Assembly (NCBI GenBank): GCA_029287275.1
Contig: JARFRL010000353.1
Span: forward strand, 1 to 8,815
Direction of reading: 5' to 3'
Length of the DNA: 8,815 bases
DNA from: Pontiella desulfatans
Lineage (GTDB): Bacteria; Verrucomicrobiota; Kiritimatiellia; Kiritimatiellales; Pontiellaceae
Part shown: piece after piece, positions 1-5,875 of the stretch
How positions within the stretch are numbered: the stretch's first letter is position 1
Layout: each line of letters begins with the position of its first letter
Notes under the pieces: model-generated
Told to the model about the DNA's origin: nothing
Database searches by the model: none
The model's input: only the letters and a program-made list of their open reading frames with translations
Position numbers and translations under genes: made by a program

Positions 1-230
1 CGCAGACCGTTCATTTGCGCGGCCGCTATTTTCTTGGCGATGAGAAATATTTTGGAAGCCGTTTCATCGGGCGTTTCGGTGATTGGATCGTAGTGTTTCT
101 TGGGAATGACGAGCGCGTGGCCCTTTATTATCGGGCCGATATCCATGAACGCCAACACGTCGTCGTCCTCATAGAGGATGGTGGCGGGGATTTCCTTCTT
201 CACGATTTTACAAAACAGGCATTCACTCAT
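1..230 (-). CDS. HIT (histidine triad) family protein, amino-terminal part, cut by the window edge
   Basis: Seventy-six codons are visible and the frame stays open to the window edge. The product begins MSECLFCKIVKKEIPATILY, the typical opening of the Hint/HIT nucleotide-binding family: a CxxC pair at residues 4 and 7, then the KKEIPA...YEDDDVLAFMDI strand pattern and the conserved HALVIPKKH segment at about residues 38-46. HIT proteins are small cytosolic hydrolases or transferases acting on nucleoside phosphoramidates or dinucleotides. The catalytic HxHxH triad lies near the carboxyl end and would be beyond the window, so activity cannot be judged. The ATG overlaps the end of the upstream membrane-protein gene by 8 bases, which suggests translational coupling. 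No better start exists upstream in frame. The family call is firm, but the exact subfamily and substrate are unknown. Confidence 0.88.
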   Translation of the reverse strand, partial: MSECLFCKIVKKEIPATILYEDDDVLAFMDIGPIIKGHALVIPKKHYDPITETPDETASKIFLIAKKIAAAQMNGL

Positions 231-447
231 GGCTCGACTCCGCTTGGCTCACCTCGGCCGGAATGGAGGGCGATGGATTCCGGTTGTTCAAATAAAGATA
301 ACGAGCCGCCAATCCAAGCAGAAAAAGGGCGCAGATGATTAAAACATAGCGTTTTTCATCATCCGTAAGCCAGAAACTGGCTCTCAATGGGCTGGGCGTT
401 TTCTCTGCCATGCGCGGGAATGTAGCAAACCCGACGGAAATGGACAT
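223..447 (-). CDS. small single-pass membrane protein of unknown function
   Basis: The product is 74 residues, or 62 if translation starts at the second methionine (position 411); neither start has a clear ribosome binding site. The protein has a short polar amino end, one hydrophobic segment (YVLIICALFLLGLAARYLYL, about residues 34-53) and a polar, proline- and serine-rich tail. The stretch LTDDEKRYVLIICALFLLGLAARYL resembles the amino-terminal anchor of ComEA-like proteins in related bacteria, but the helix-hairpin-helix DNA-binding part is missing, so that name is not given. The gene starts 6 bases after the stop of the PA14 protein and overlaps the HIT start by 8 bases, so it sits tightly inside a minus-strand operon. 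The position and clean membrane-protein composition argue that it is real. Its function is unknown. Confidence 0.6.
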   Translation of the reverse strand: MSISVGFATFPRMAEKTPSPLRASFWLTDDEKRYVLIICALFLLGLAARYLYLNNRNPSPSIPAEVSQAESSHE

Positions 448-453
448 TCGATT

Positions 454-1593
454 TTATTTCAAAACGCCAAAACTCGGTCCATCAGCGGTCGCGGCGTCGG
501 GATCAATTTTCATTTGAGGAATCAGTTTTTCAGGAATTGGGCGCGTTTTGAAGACGGGGAGAATAGGCCGACCGCCTTTACCTTTCGGGTATTCAACTCC
601 ATCCTGCTCGATCAACAACCGACAATAGAACACGCCGCCCGGCATTTCCCCGATCAGAACCTCGATATCCGTCGGCTTCCCCTTGGTCATGTGGAACCAA
701 TCGCCAACCACCAATCCTTTTTCTCTGCCCGACGTGAGTTTACGATTCCGCGGATCTTTGCTTTCCCAGTCCGTGTACCGTTTTCCCAAGCTGGCGTCGA
801 TGACCAGATCTTTTTTCACCCTGACAAGCATCGCGTCATCCGCGATCCCCCAAAACCGGTAGCGGCCGGTTTCGGGCGCGGCGATTTTTCCTTGATAATA
901 GGCGACCCATCTTTTCGGCTGGACCACATCTTCAACCCCGTACGCCTTCGGGGCTTCCTCCGCGGACATGTGGGGAACCATGAACGTGGTCGCGAACTTG
1001 CTCTTCGGAGCTTTAAAATATTTTTTTCCAAGCCGGCTTACATTCCAGGACGCGTTGAATTGTTGAAGGACTTTCTTATATTCGTCGTTTTGATCGTCCT
1101 CCTCCCCCATGGTATCGCTGGTATGCTGCATGTCGGTCGGGCTTCCATCGGGCGCCGTTTTCAAGTCGAAAAAAGTTCCTTCCAACTCGTTCCCCGAGCC
1201 TTTATTTCCACCGAACAAATCAATTTCCAAGCTAAACCCAATGCCGCCGAGACCGCCATCGTTCATGTATCCGGTGCCGCCCTTGATGCCGCTGATTTCC
1301 GGCATTTTGATGTCCATCGACTTGGTTTTGGGTTTGGAAATAATGGTTTTCCGAAGCTTGGGCTTTTGGATTTTCTTTTTCTTCACGTTGACCGGTACAG
1401 TCAATTTCTTGAGCTTCAATCGCGGCCGTTTTACTTTTTTTTCTTCAAATGTCTGATCTTCTTTGACGTAAACACTTACCGCGACGAATGAGATCGCCGT
1501 AACGATAAGCACGGCGTGAATCGCCAGACTAACCAGCGCGGCGCTGGATTTCGCGTGTTTGCCGAAATACCCCTTCTTCCCCGATCTTCCCAT
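454..1593 (-). CDS. TonB-like membrane-anchored protein with a carboxyl-terminal PA14-like domain
   Basis: The start is placed at the ATG at 1593 because GGAGGGG lies just upstream; the same frame is open to a TTG at 1698, which would add 35 residues. The 379-residue product has a basic amino end, one hydrophobic segment (about residues 16-43), a Lys/Arg/Pro-rich linker (about 49-93), a glycine-rich stretch (about 101-135) and a folded region (about 200-335). That region carries the PA14-type pattern YYQGKIAAPETGRYRFWG followed by an Asp-Asp pair at 252-253 and a later LLIEQDG segment. The anchor and basic linker recall TonB-type energy transducers of the inner membrane. The PA14 fold usually binds carbohydrate or mediates surface contacts. 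No canonical TonB carboxyl domain (YP...A...G.V) is visible. The gene lies between a Spy-like protein gene and a small membrane-protein gene on the same strand. The role is inferred to be in the envelope; substrate and partners are unknown. Confidence 0.75.
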   Translation of the reverse strand: MGRSGKKGYFGKHAKSSAALVSLAIHAVLIVTAISFVAVSVYVKEDQTFEEKKVKRPRLKLKKLTVPVNVKKKKIQKPKLRKTIISKPKTKSMDIKMPEISGIKGGTGYMNDGGLGGIGFSLEIDLFGGNKGSGNELEGTFFDLKTAPDGSPTDMQHTSDTMGEEDDQNDEYKKVLQQFNASWNVSRLGKKYFKAPKSKFATTFMVPHMSAEEAPKAYGVEDVVQPKRWVAYYQGKIAAPETGRYRFWGIADDAMLVRVKKDLVIDASLGKRYTDWESKDPRNRKLTSGREKGLVVGDWFHMTKGKPTDIEVLIGEMPGGVFYCRLLIEQDGVEYPKGKGGRPILPVFKTRPIPEKLIPQMKIDPDAATADGPSFGVLK

Positions 1594-1735
1594 TAGCCCC
1601 TCCATCAAAACACCCAACAGGTTACTTGAAAATACGATTGGGTCTTTTAGATTTTCGGCGAACGCTTGTAGATTTTCGGCATTATGAAAGTTCGGCAAAG
1701 AATGCGGTTTTCACTCTTTTCCGACTGATCGGGAA
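1594..1735 (-). other. spacer between the Spy-like and TonB-PA14 genes
   Basis: This 142-base gap separates two minus-strand genes. The downstream gene's frame stays open through 35 codons of it, back to a TTG at 1698, but codon-level support for translation is lacking and a good ribosome binding site points to 1593. It holds a 12-base direct repeat (listed separately). I see no intrinsic terminator, so the two genes may be co-transcribed. Confidence 0.5.
1648..1680. repeat. 12-base direct repeat with a 21-base period
   Basis: TAGATTTTCGGC occurs at 1648-1659 and again at 1669-1680, exactly 21 bases (two helical turns) apart. If the frame upstream of the chosen start of the TonB-PA14 gene is translated, the repeat encodes a duplicated Ala-Glu-Asn-Leu. 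If it is not translated, two identical sites on one DNA face ahead of a gene could bind a regulator. The repeat is certain; its meaning is not. Confidence 0.6.
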
Positions 1736-2380
1736 TCACGCTTCCGGCATGGGAGGAGTCGAGGCGCCTCGCGGCGGGGGCGGAGGCGGGCTCTTTTTTT
1801 GTTCCTGACCTGGAATCGGCGGTAGTCCGGGACGCGGCGGCATACTGGATCCACCTCGTCGTCCATGCTCGCGCCATTTGTCGCGGGCGCTGTTCATGAA
1901 AAGCTTATATTTTTCCTCGCCGAGGATCTGTTCCATTTCCATTCGATTTCGGATCAGGATCTTCATCTGTTCGGATTGAGCCGCCGCGATCTCGTCGATG
2001 GCCGCGTATAGGTTTTCCTGAGAAGCGCCTTCTTTTTCCAGTCTTGACAGGGTGTCCCGCGCTTCGTTGACCTCGATCGCGTTTTGTTTCATGTCGTCTT
2101 TAAGACGTTGCTGCAACTCGATGATTCGCGCTTTTTGTTCGTCGGTCACACCGATTTCCTTGAGCGTTTTTTCCATGAGGATTAGACGGCGCTCTTGCAT
2201 TTCCGCCTTTTGCTCCGGCGTAAGCTCCTGAAACCGATCTTTATGTTTTCGGTCGCCATACTGACCTTGTTGACGGTCGAAGTCGCCTCGCTCGGCTGAG
2301 CCGCGCCTGAATTCGTTCGTCCGCGACAGCGCGGGAAGCGTCAACGCCGCGAGCGCTAAAATCATGAGTTTGCTTTTCAT
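1736..2380 (-). CDS. Spy/CpxP-like periplasmic protein with a proline-rich tail
   Basis: The 214-residue product starts with a signal peptide (MKSKLMILALAALTLPALS, cleavage near residue 19-20). An almost wholly alpha-helical, charged region follows (about 50-172), with LTPEQK at 53-58 and VTDEQK at 78-83, similar to the LTxxQ motifs of the Spy/CpxP/ZraP family of periplasmic chaperones and metal-stress sensors. The tail from about 175 is rich in Pro, Gly and Arg and includes six consecutive prolines at 198-203, which is not typical of Spy or CpxP and makes this protein longer than those (about 140-160 residues). GGAGG sits 7 bases before the ATG, a strong ribosome binding site. It is the first gene of the left minus-strand block and is divergent from dnaA. 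I see no convincing promoter for it. Membership in the Spy-like group is likely but rests on motifs only. Confidence 0.72.
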   Translation of the reverse strand: MKSKLMILALAALTLPALSRTNEFRRGSAERGDFDRQQGQYGDRKHKDRFQELTPEQKAEMQERRLILMEKTLKEIGVTDEQKARIIELQQRLKDDMKQNAIEVNEARDTLSRLEKEGASQENLYAAIDEIAAAQSEQMKILIRNRMEMEQILGEEKYKLFMNSARDKWREHGRRGGSSMPPRPGLPPIPGQEQKKSPPPPPPRGASTPPMPEA

Positions 2381-2690
2381 TATAGTACCTCCGAACCCAA
2401 CGTCCGGTTCACATAACGGAAGGTATCAACCGCCTATTGCCTACAAAAGCTCAAACTTTTCGCGGCGCGCCGTTAAATTCCTCGGATGCTTGGTTCAAGC
2501 GGCCTTCGATAAAGATCCTTGAGGCGTAATTTCGTCCTGTTAACCGAATCATTTGGGCGCAACTACTTTCAATCTGATGTTTTACAATAGCTTTTCCAGC
2601 GGGTGGTACATTTTTGTTTTAACCATTTCCCAACAATCGCGACGCTATCTTGTGCTTCACTGACCCTGGACACCCACATTTAGTGGTAGT

Positions 2691-2715
2691 GATTTTTTTT
2701 GGCGGGAAAAAAATC
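2691..2715. repeat. perfect T-tract/A-tract inverted repeat upstream of dnaA
   Basis: GATTTTTTT (2691-2699) and AAAAAAATC (2707-2715) are perfect 9-base complements around a TGGCGGG centre. It lies 7 bases upstream of a candidate -35 box, so its A-tract could act as an UP-type element. As RNA the stem is A:U only and would be a poor terminator; an operator or bent-DNA element fits better. The structure is seen directly; function is inferred. Confidence 0.6.
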
Positions 2716-2722
2716 TAAGCTC

Positions 2723-2751
2723 TTGAGCATGACAACCGCATTCTCTACTTT
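2723..2751 (+). promoter_or_regulatory. candidate dnaA promoter
   Basis: TTGAGC (2723-2728) and TACTTT (2746-2751) are separated by exactly 17 bases, giving a leader of about 80-90 bases before dnaA. The tRNA-Gln gene in this window has an almost identical pair (TTGATC, 17 bases, TACTTT), which supports the call. An alternative is TTGCGC near 2764 with GTTAAT 18 bases on. Neither -10 box is close to consensus. Confidence 0.4.
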
Positions 2752-2844
2752 TCATCATCACGTTGCGCAAGAGGAAGCAATTGGCTGTTAATAACTTGTC
2801 AATAAGCCGGCGTGACCTGTTAAAGGAAAAGAATATTGGGGAAA

Positions 2845-4224
2845 ATGCAAAAGGAACACCAAAATATTTGGGACGAGGCGTGCAAGCAGCTAAAAAGCAT
2901 ACTCTCTGGTGATATTTACGACCGTTGGATCGCGGTGATCCAATGCTTGGAAATGTCCGGCGAGAACATGCGACTGGCTGTCGCCAACGACTTCTATAAA
3001 GACTGGCTGGAGGAAAATTATTTCCCCATGATCCGCAAGGCCGTGATGGTCGTGAGTGGAAAAGAGATGAATATCTCTCTGGAGGTCGACTCCACGTGTT
3101 TTGATGTCGAGAAGCCGGAACCCGAGCCGGATCATTCGCCTTCGCCGCTCTCCATTCCGAATCCCTTCAGCGGAAACAAAAAGCCCAACCACAACCTTAA
3201 TCCCAACTACACGTTCGACTCCTACGTGGTTGGTCCGGCCAACCAATTCGCCCACGCCGCCGCGATGGCCGCCGCGAATTCGCCGTCCCGAACGTACAAC
3301 CCTCTTTTCATCTACGGCGGCGTTGGGCTGGGTAAAACCCACCTGATGCAGGCCATTGGCAACCACATCGCCTCGAAAAAGCCGCGCGCGAAGCTTTGCT
3401 ACACCACCTGCGAAACGTTTTTGAACGAATATATCGATTCGCTGCAAAACAACAACGTGGCCGCGTTCCGGAAGAGATACCGGAAAATCGACATGCTGAT
3501 GATCGATGACATCCAATTTCTCGATGGAAAAGCCCGCATCCAGGAAGAGTTTTTCCACACCTTCAACACGCTTTTTGAAAACCACAAGCAAGTCGTGCTT
3601 ACCTCCGACCGCACGCCGAGTGAAATGGCCGGGCTCGCGCCGCGGCTTATTTCCCGTTTCGAGTGGGGCTTGGTCACCGAGCTTGGAAAGCCCGACGTTG
3701 AAACCCGCACGGCGATATTGCGGAAAAAAGCGGAGCTTTTGAACCTTAATATCGGCCATGAACTGCTCGATTATCTCGCGGAACGAGTTTCCTCGAACAT
3801 CCGCAGCTTGGAAGGCGCGCTGATTCGGGTCGCCACGTTCATGTCGTTAACGAATCAGCAGGTGGACATCCAGAAGGTGGATGAGTTGCTGCACGATCTG
3901 CTCGACAAAGAGTCGCAGGCCGCCATTAGCGTCGATGTCATTCAACGCACCGTCGCGGAGCATTTTGATCTGCGTCCGTCCGATCTAACCAGCAAGAAGC
4001 GCACGAAAGACATCGCTTGGCCGCGCCAGATCGCCATGCATCTATCGCGGACCATGACGGATCAATCGTTCCCGGTGATTGGCGAGCAGTTCAGCCGCAA
4101 CCACGCGACGATTCTCTACGCGCACGACCAAGTGACGGGGAAAGCCAAAGACGACCGCGCTCTTCAACAGACCATCGCGATCCTGAAAGACAAGGTGAGC
4201 AAAAACTGCGCGAAGGCGCTCTAG
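2845..4224 (+). CDS. dnaA: chromosomal replication initiator protein DnaA
   Basis: This AAA+ ATPase binds DnaA boxes at oriC, melts the origin and loads the replicative helicase. From the ATG at 2845 the product is 459 residues, the usual length. Domain I spans about 1-85 (IWDEACKQLKSIL opening), a short Pro-rich domain II about 90-117, and domain III about 118-360. The latter has Walker A GGVGLGKTH (158-166), Walker B LMIDDIQFL (from 218), the LAPRLISRFEWGL arginine-finger segment (from about 264) and sensor 2 NIRSLEGAL (from about 318). Domain IV ends the protein with the DnaA-box-binding signature PVIGEQFSRNHATILYA (about 410-426). A TTG at 2836, preceded by AAAGGA with 8-base spacing, is an alternative start adding three residues. 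All key motifs are intact. An intrinsic terminator follows. Confidence 0.98.
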   Translation: MQKEHQNIWDEACKQLKSILSGDIYDRWIAVIQCLEMSGENMRLAVANDFYKDWLEENYFPMIRKAVMVVSGKEMNISLEVDSTCFDVEKPEPEPDHSPSPLSIPNPFSGNKKPNHNLNPNYTFDSYVVGPANQFAHAAAMAAANSPSRTYNPLFIYGGVGLGKTHLMQAIGNHIASKKPRAKLCYTTCETFLNEYIDSLQNNNVAAFRKRYRKIDMLMIDDIQFLDGKARIQEEFFHTFNTLFENHKQVVLTSDRTPSEMAGLAPRLISRFEWGLVTELGKPDVETRTAILRKKAELLNLNIGHELLDYLAERVSSNIRSLEGALIRVATFMSLTNQQVDIQKVDELLHDLLDKESQAAISVDVIQRTVAEHFDLRPSDLTSKKRTKDIAWPRQIAMHLSRTMTDQSFPVIGEQFSRNHATILYAHDQVTGKAKDDRALQQTIAILKDKVSKNCAKAL

Positions 4225-4251
4225 CGTTTTTCATGATTCCGGAAGCAGTTC

Positions 4252-4278
4252 AAAACCGTCTCACGCGAGGCGGTTTTT
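4252..4278 (+). terminator. intrinsic terminator of dnaA
   Basis: AAAACCGTCTC (4252-4262) pairs with GAGGCGGTTTT (4267-4277) around an ACGC loop, giving an 11-base stem with one G:T pair and ending in a run of five T (4274-4278). It begins 28 bases after the dnaA stop. The A-run on the other side would also let it work in reverse. This separates dnaA transcription from dnaN. Confidence 0.88.
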
Positions 4279-4424
4279 CAGTTTCACGACTGACCGAACC
4301 GCGCGATTAACGTGGCTAACCCAAGGCTCATGGCCTGTTAATGAAACCGTAACAACCTGTGGAGTTTCTGATGATGATTTCAATAACTCGATCTTGTGAA
4401 CAGAGCGGCGGATTCATGATCAGG

Positions 4425-4433
4425 TTATCAACA
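4425..4433 (+). promoter_or_regulatory. DnaA box (one mismatch)
   Basis: TTATCAACA differs from the consensus TTATCCACA at one base. It lies in the dnaA-dnaN gap in the same orientation as the box at 4501, 76 bases away. Confidence 0.55.
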
Positions 4434-4489
4434 GGTTTGTTGTCGTTTTCAAACTTTTCAGGGTGACGGGGTTACGGGAAATAGGTAGG

Positions 4490-4518
4490 TTTTAAAGCGG
4501 TTGTCCACAGACTATAAT
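4490..4518 (+). promoter_or_regulatory. dnaN promoter with a perfect -10 box
   Basis: TATAAT at 4513-4518 matches the sigma-70 -10 consensus exactly. The -35 region is weak (TTTTAA at 4490-4495, 17-base spacing). Transcription would start near 4525, giving a leader of about 43 bases that carries the dnaN ribosome binding site. A DnaA box fills the spacer between the two elements. Confidence 0.6.
4501..4509 (+). promoter_or_regulatory. DnaA box inside the dnaN promoter spacer
   Basis: TTGTCCACA differs from TTATCCACA at one base and is a box form used in several GC-richer bacteria. It sits between the -35 and -10 elements of the dnaN promoter and directly beside the A/T-rich stretch, so DnaA bound here could affect both origin opening and dnaN transcription. 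Confidence 0.65.
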
Positions 4519-4567
4519 AATAGTGATTTTATAAATAAGGTATATCTATATAACAGGAGGCTTGTTA

Positions 4568-5662
4568 ATGAAGTTCAGCATCGAGAAGGATCAGATTCTG
4601 GAAGCGTTGCAAAAAGTGCAGTCGATCGTGGGTCAGCGGACCACGCTACCGATTCTTTCGAACGTGCTGCTCGAGGCGAGCGACGGCAAGCTGACGCTCA
4701 CCACGACCGACATGGAAGTCAGCGTGCGCACCAGCATCGAGGCGGACATCGATGAAGATGGCGCGACCACCCTACCCGCTCGTCGTTTTTTCAGCATTTG
4801 CCGCGACCTTCCCAGCCATCAGGTGGACATCGGCGTCAGCAACGAGGATGTCGCGACGATCCTTTCGGGTTCGTACAGCTGCAAGCTCGAGGGTCTTTCG
4901 AAAGATGACTTTCCGCCCATGCCCACATTCGAAGAGAGTTTCTCCTACACGCTCAAGCAAGGCACGCTGAGGGATATCCTTCAGAAAACCTCCTACGCGG
5001 CCAGCACGGACGAATCCAGGGCCATTCTCAACGGTTCCCTGATGGCTTTCCGCGACAACAAGCTCACGACCGTCTGCACCGACGGCCGGCGTCTGGCTTT
5101 GGTGGAGCAGGAAATCGACATGCCGGAAGACGCGGAAGTGGATATCGTCGTGCCAACCAAAACCGTTAGCGAGCTGATCAAAACGCTGGATGACGAAGGA
5201 GAAGCCAGCATCAAGACGTCCGCGACGCAGGTCGCTTTCGAGTTTGGAAACATTTTCATCATTTCAAAACTAATCGACGGCACCTACCCCAATTATCGCC
5301 AGGTGATTCCTTCGCAGTGCGAGGAGCGCGTCGCGATCGACCGCGAAATGCTGCAGAGCGCCGTTCGCCGCGTTTCGCTCATGCTCGACGATCAAGCCGC
5401 GTCCGTGAAGATCCAGATCACGGAAAACCGCATGGAGCTTTTGACTTCTTCTCCGGAAATCGGTGAATCCCGCGAGGCGGTTCCGATTAAATATTCCGGC
5501 AAGGACATCACGATCGCGTTCAATCCAGGGTTTCTGATGGCGCCGCTCAAGCATCTTGATAGCGACGAGATCTTTTTGGAGCTCTCGGATGAGTTGAGTC
5601 CGGGCGTGATTAAAACGAATGTTCCGTTCCTCTACGTGATCATGCCGATTCGCGTGAGCTAA
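4568..5662 (+). CDS. dnaN: DNA polymerase III beta subunit (sliding clamp)
   Basis: The 364-residue product is the normal length for a bacterial beta clamp, the ring-shaped dimer that tethers polymerase III and many repair proteins to DNA. It opens MKFSIEKDQILEALQKV and continues with the family landmarks TTLPILSNVLLEA (26-38), DMEVSV (48-53), the TDGRRLAL segment (171-178) of the central domain, DGTYPNYRQVIP (237-248) and the carboxyl end YVIMPIRVS, where VIMPIR forms part of the pocket that binds partner proteins. All three clamp domains are present. The ATG at 4568 has AGGAGG 7 bases upstream, so it is preferred to the in-frame TTG at 4562. It has its own promoter after the dnaA terminator. 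The usual next gene, recF, is absent. Confidence 0.98.
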   Translation: MKFSIEKDQILEALQKVQSIVGQRTTLPILSNVLLEASDGKLTLTTTDMEVSVRTSIEADIDEDGATTLPARRFFSICRDLPSHQVDIGVSNEDVATILSGSYSCKLEGLSKDDFPPMPTFEESFSYTLKQGTLRDILQKTSYAASTDESRAILNGSLMAFRDNKLTTVCTDGRRLALVEQEIDMPEDAEVDIVVPTKTVSELIKTLDDEGEASIKTSATQVAFEFGNIFIISKLIDGTYPNYRQVIPSQCEERVAIDREMLQSAVRRVSLMLDDQAASVKIQITENRMELLTSSPEIGESREAVPIKYSGKDITIAFNPGFLMAPLKHLDSDEIFLELSDELSPGVIKTNVPFLYVIMPIRVS

Positions 5663-5705
5663 GAATTGGATTACAGAATCCTTGTCGCGGAGAGTTATTC
5701 AGTGG

Positions 5706-5741
5706 ATCGGAAGTCCAAGCTTCCGATGTTTCTGGAAACAT
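5706..5741. terminator. paired hairpins between convergent dnaN and tRNA-Gln
   Basis: ATCGGAAG (5706-5713) pairs perfectly with CTTCCGAT (5720-5727) around a 6-base loop, and ATGTTT (5726-5731) pairs with AAACAT (5736-5741) around CTGG. The two share two bases, so they are alternative or stacked structures. They lie between the ends of two convergent genes, where a two-way transcription end is expected, but neither strand has a good T-run. They may instead be 3' processing or stabilising structures. Confidence 0.4.
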
Positions 5742-5815
5742 GGTTGCCGAACAAGGACTCGAACCTTGACTAAGCGAGTCAGAGTCGCTTGTGCTGCCAA
5801 TTACACCATTCGGCA
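5741..5815 (-). tRNA. tRNA-Gln (anticodon CUG)
   Basis: Read on the minus strand, a complete cloverleaf is present. The acceptor TGCCGAA pairs with TTCGGCA, including the U1:A72 pair usual in glutamine tRNAs. The D-arm has AATTGG, the anticodon stem AGCGA/TCGCT closes loop CTCTGAC with anticodon CTG, the variable loop is four bases, and the T-arm CAAGG/CCTTG closes loop TTCGAGT. The discriminator is A and the CCA end is encoded. It decodes CAG. It is convergent with dnaN and has a promoter candidate 15 bases upstream of its 5' end. Confidence 0.96.
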
Positions 5816-5829
5816 ATGAATGAGAGCGG

Positions 5830-5858
5830 AAAGTAGCCATTTCGCCGTGTTGGATCAA
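5830..5858 (-). promoter_or_regulatory. promoter of tRNA-Gln
   Basis: On the minus strand TTGATC (plus positions 5853-5858) and TACTTT (5830-5835) are spaced by 17 bases. Transcription would begin about 7 bases before the mature tRNA end. The pair is nearly the same as the candidate dnaA promoter. Confidence 0.5.
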
Positions 5859-5875
5859 GCAGGTTTGTTAAAAAA

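Larger units (their letters stand above)
2381..2835. other. 455-base divergent intergenic region upstream of dnaA
   Basis: No open frame here looks coding. It carries the leader of the Spy-like gene on the minus strand and the control region of dnaA on the plus strand. Visible structure includes a 10-base palindrome CGGCGCGCCG at 2463-2472, a CCAC-attta-GTGG inverted repeat at 2674-2686, and the A/T palindrome and promoter candidates listed separately. DnaA-box matches are poor (the best, TGTGCTTCA at 2651-2659 on the reverse strand, has two mismatches), so it is a weaker oriC candidate than the dnaA-dnaN gap. Confidence 0.6.
4225..4567. other. dnaA-dnaN intergenic region, putative oriC
   Basis: This 343-base gap lies between dnaA and dnaN, a classic place for a bacterial replication origin. 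It contains two one-mismatch DnaA boxes (4425-4433, 4501-4509), a reverse two-mismatch match TGTGAACAG (4395-4403), a reverse TGTGGA core at 4358-4363, and an A/T-rich stretch at about 4511-4554 that could serve as the unwinding element. The stretch TAATAATAG directly after the 4501 box is only loosely like a DnaA-trio. The dnaA terminator and dnaN promoter are in the same gap. Calling it oriC is an inference from location and motifs. Confidence 0.55.

Noticed and set aside
514..1491. Long plus-strand open frame (325 codons) opposite the TonB-PA14 gene
   Set aside because: It is the antisense of a well-formed protein, its translation shows no domain or natural composition, and it has no ribosome binding site.
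2381..2835. oriC upstream of dnaA
   Set aside because: No DnaA box with fewer than two mismatches was found there, whereas the dnaA-dnaN gap has two with one mismatch. It remains possible but is less supported.
2890..3759. Minus-strand open frame (289 codons) opposite dnaA
   Set aside because: It lies wholly within the conserved dnaA coding sequence and has an Arg/His/Val-rich shadow composition.
4501..4540. A true DnaA-trio array after the DnaA box
   Set aside because: The triplets TAA TAA TAG are on the wrong strand or frame for the described trio pattern relative to the box orientation, so only an A/T-rich unwinding candidate is claimed.
5270..5554. Minus-strand open frame inside dnaN
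   Set aside because: It is an antisense shadow of dnaN with no recognisable protein features.
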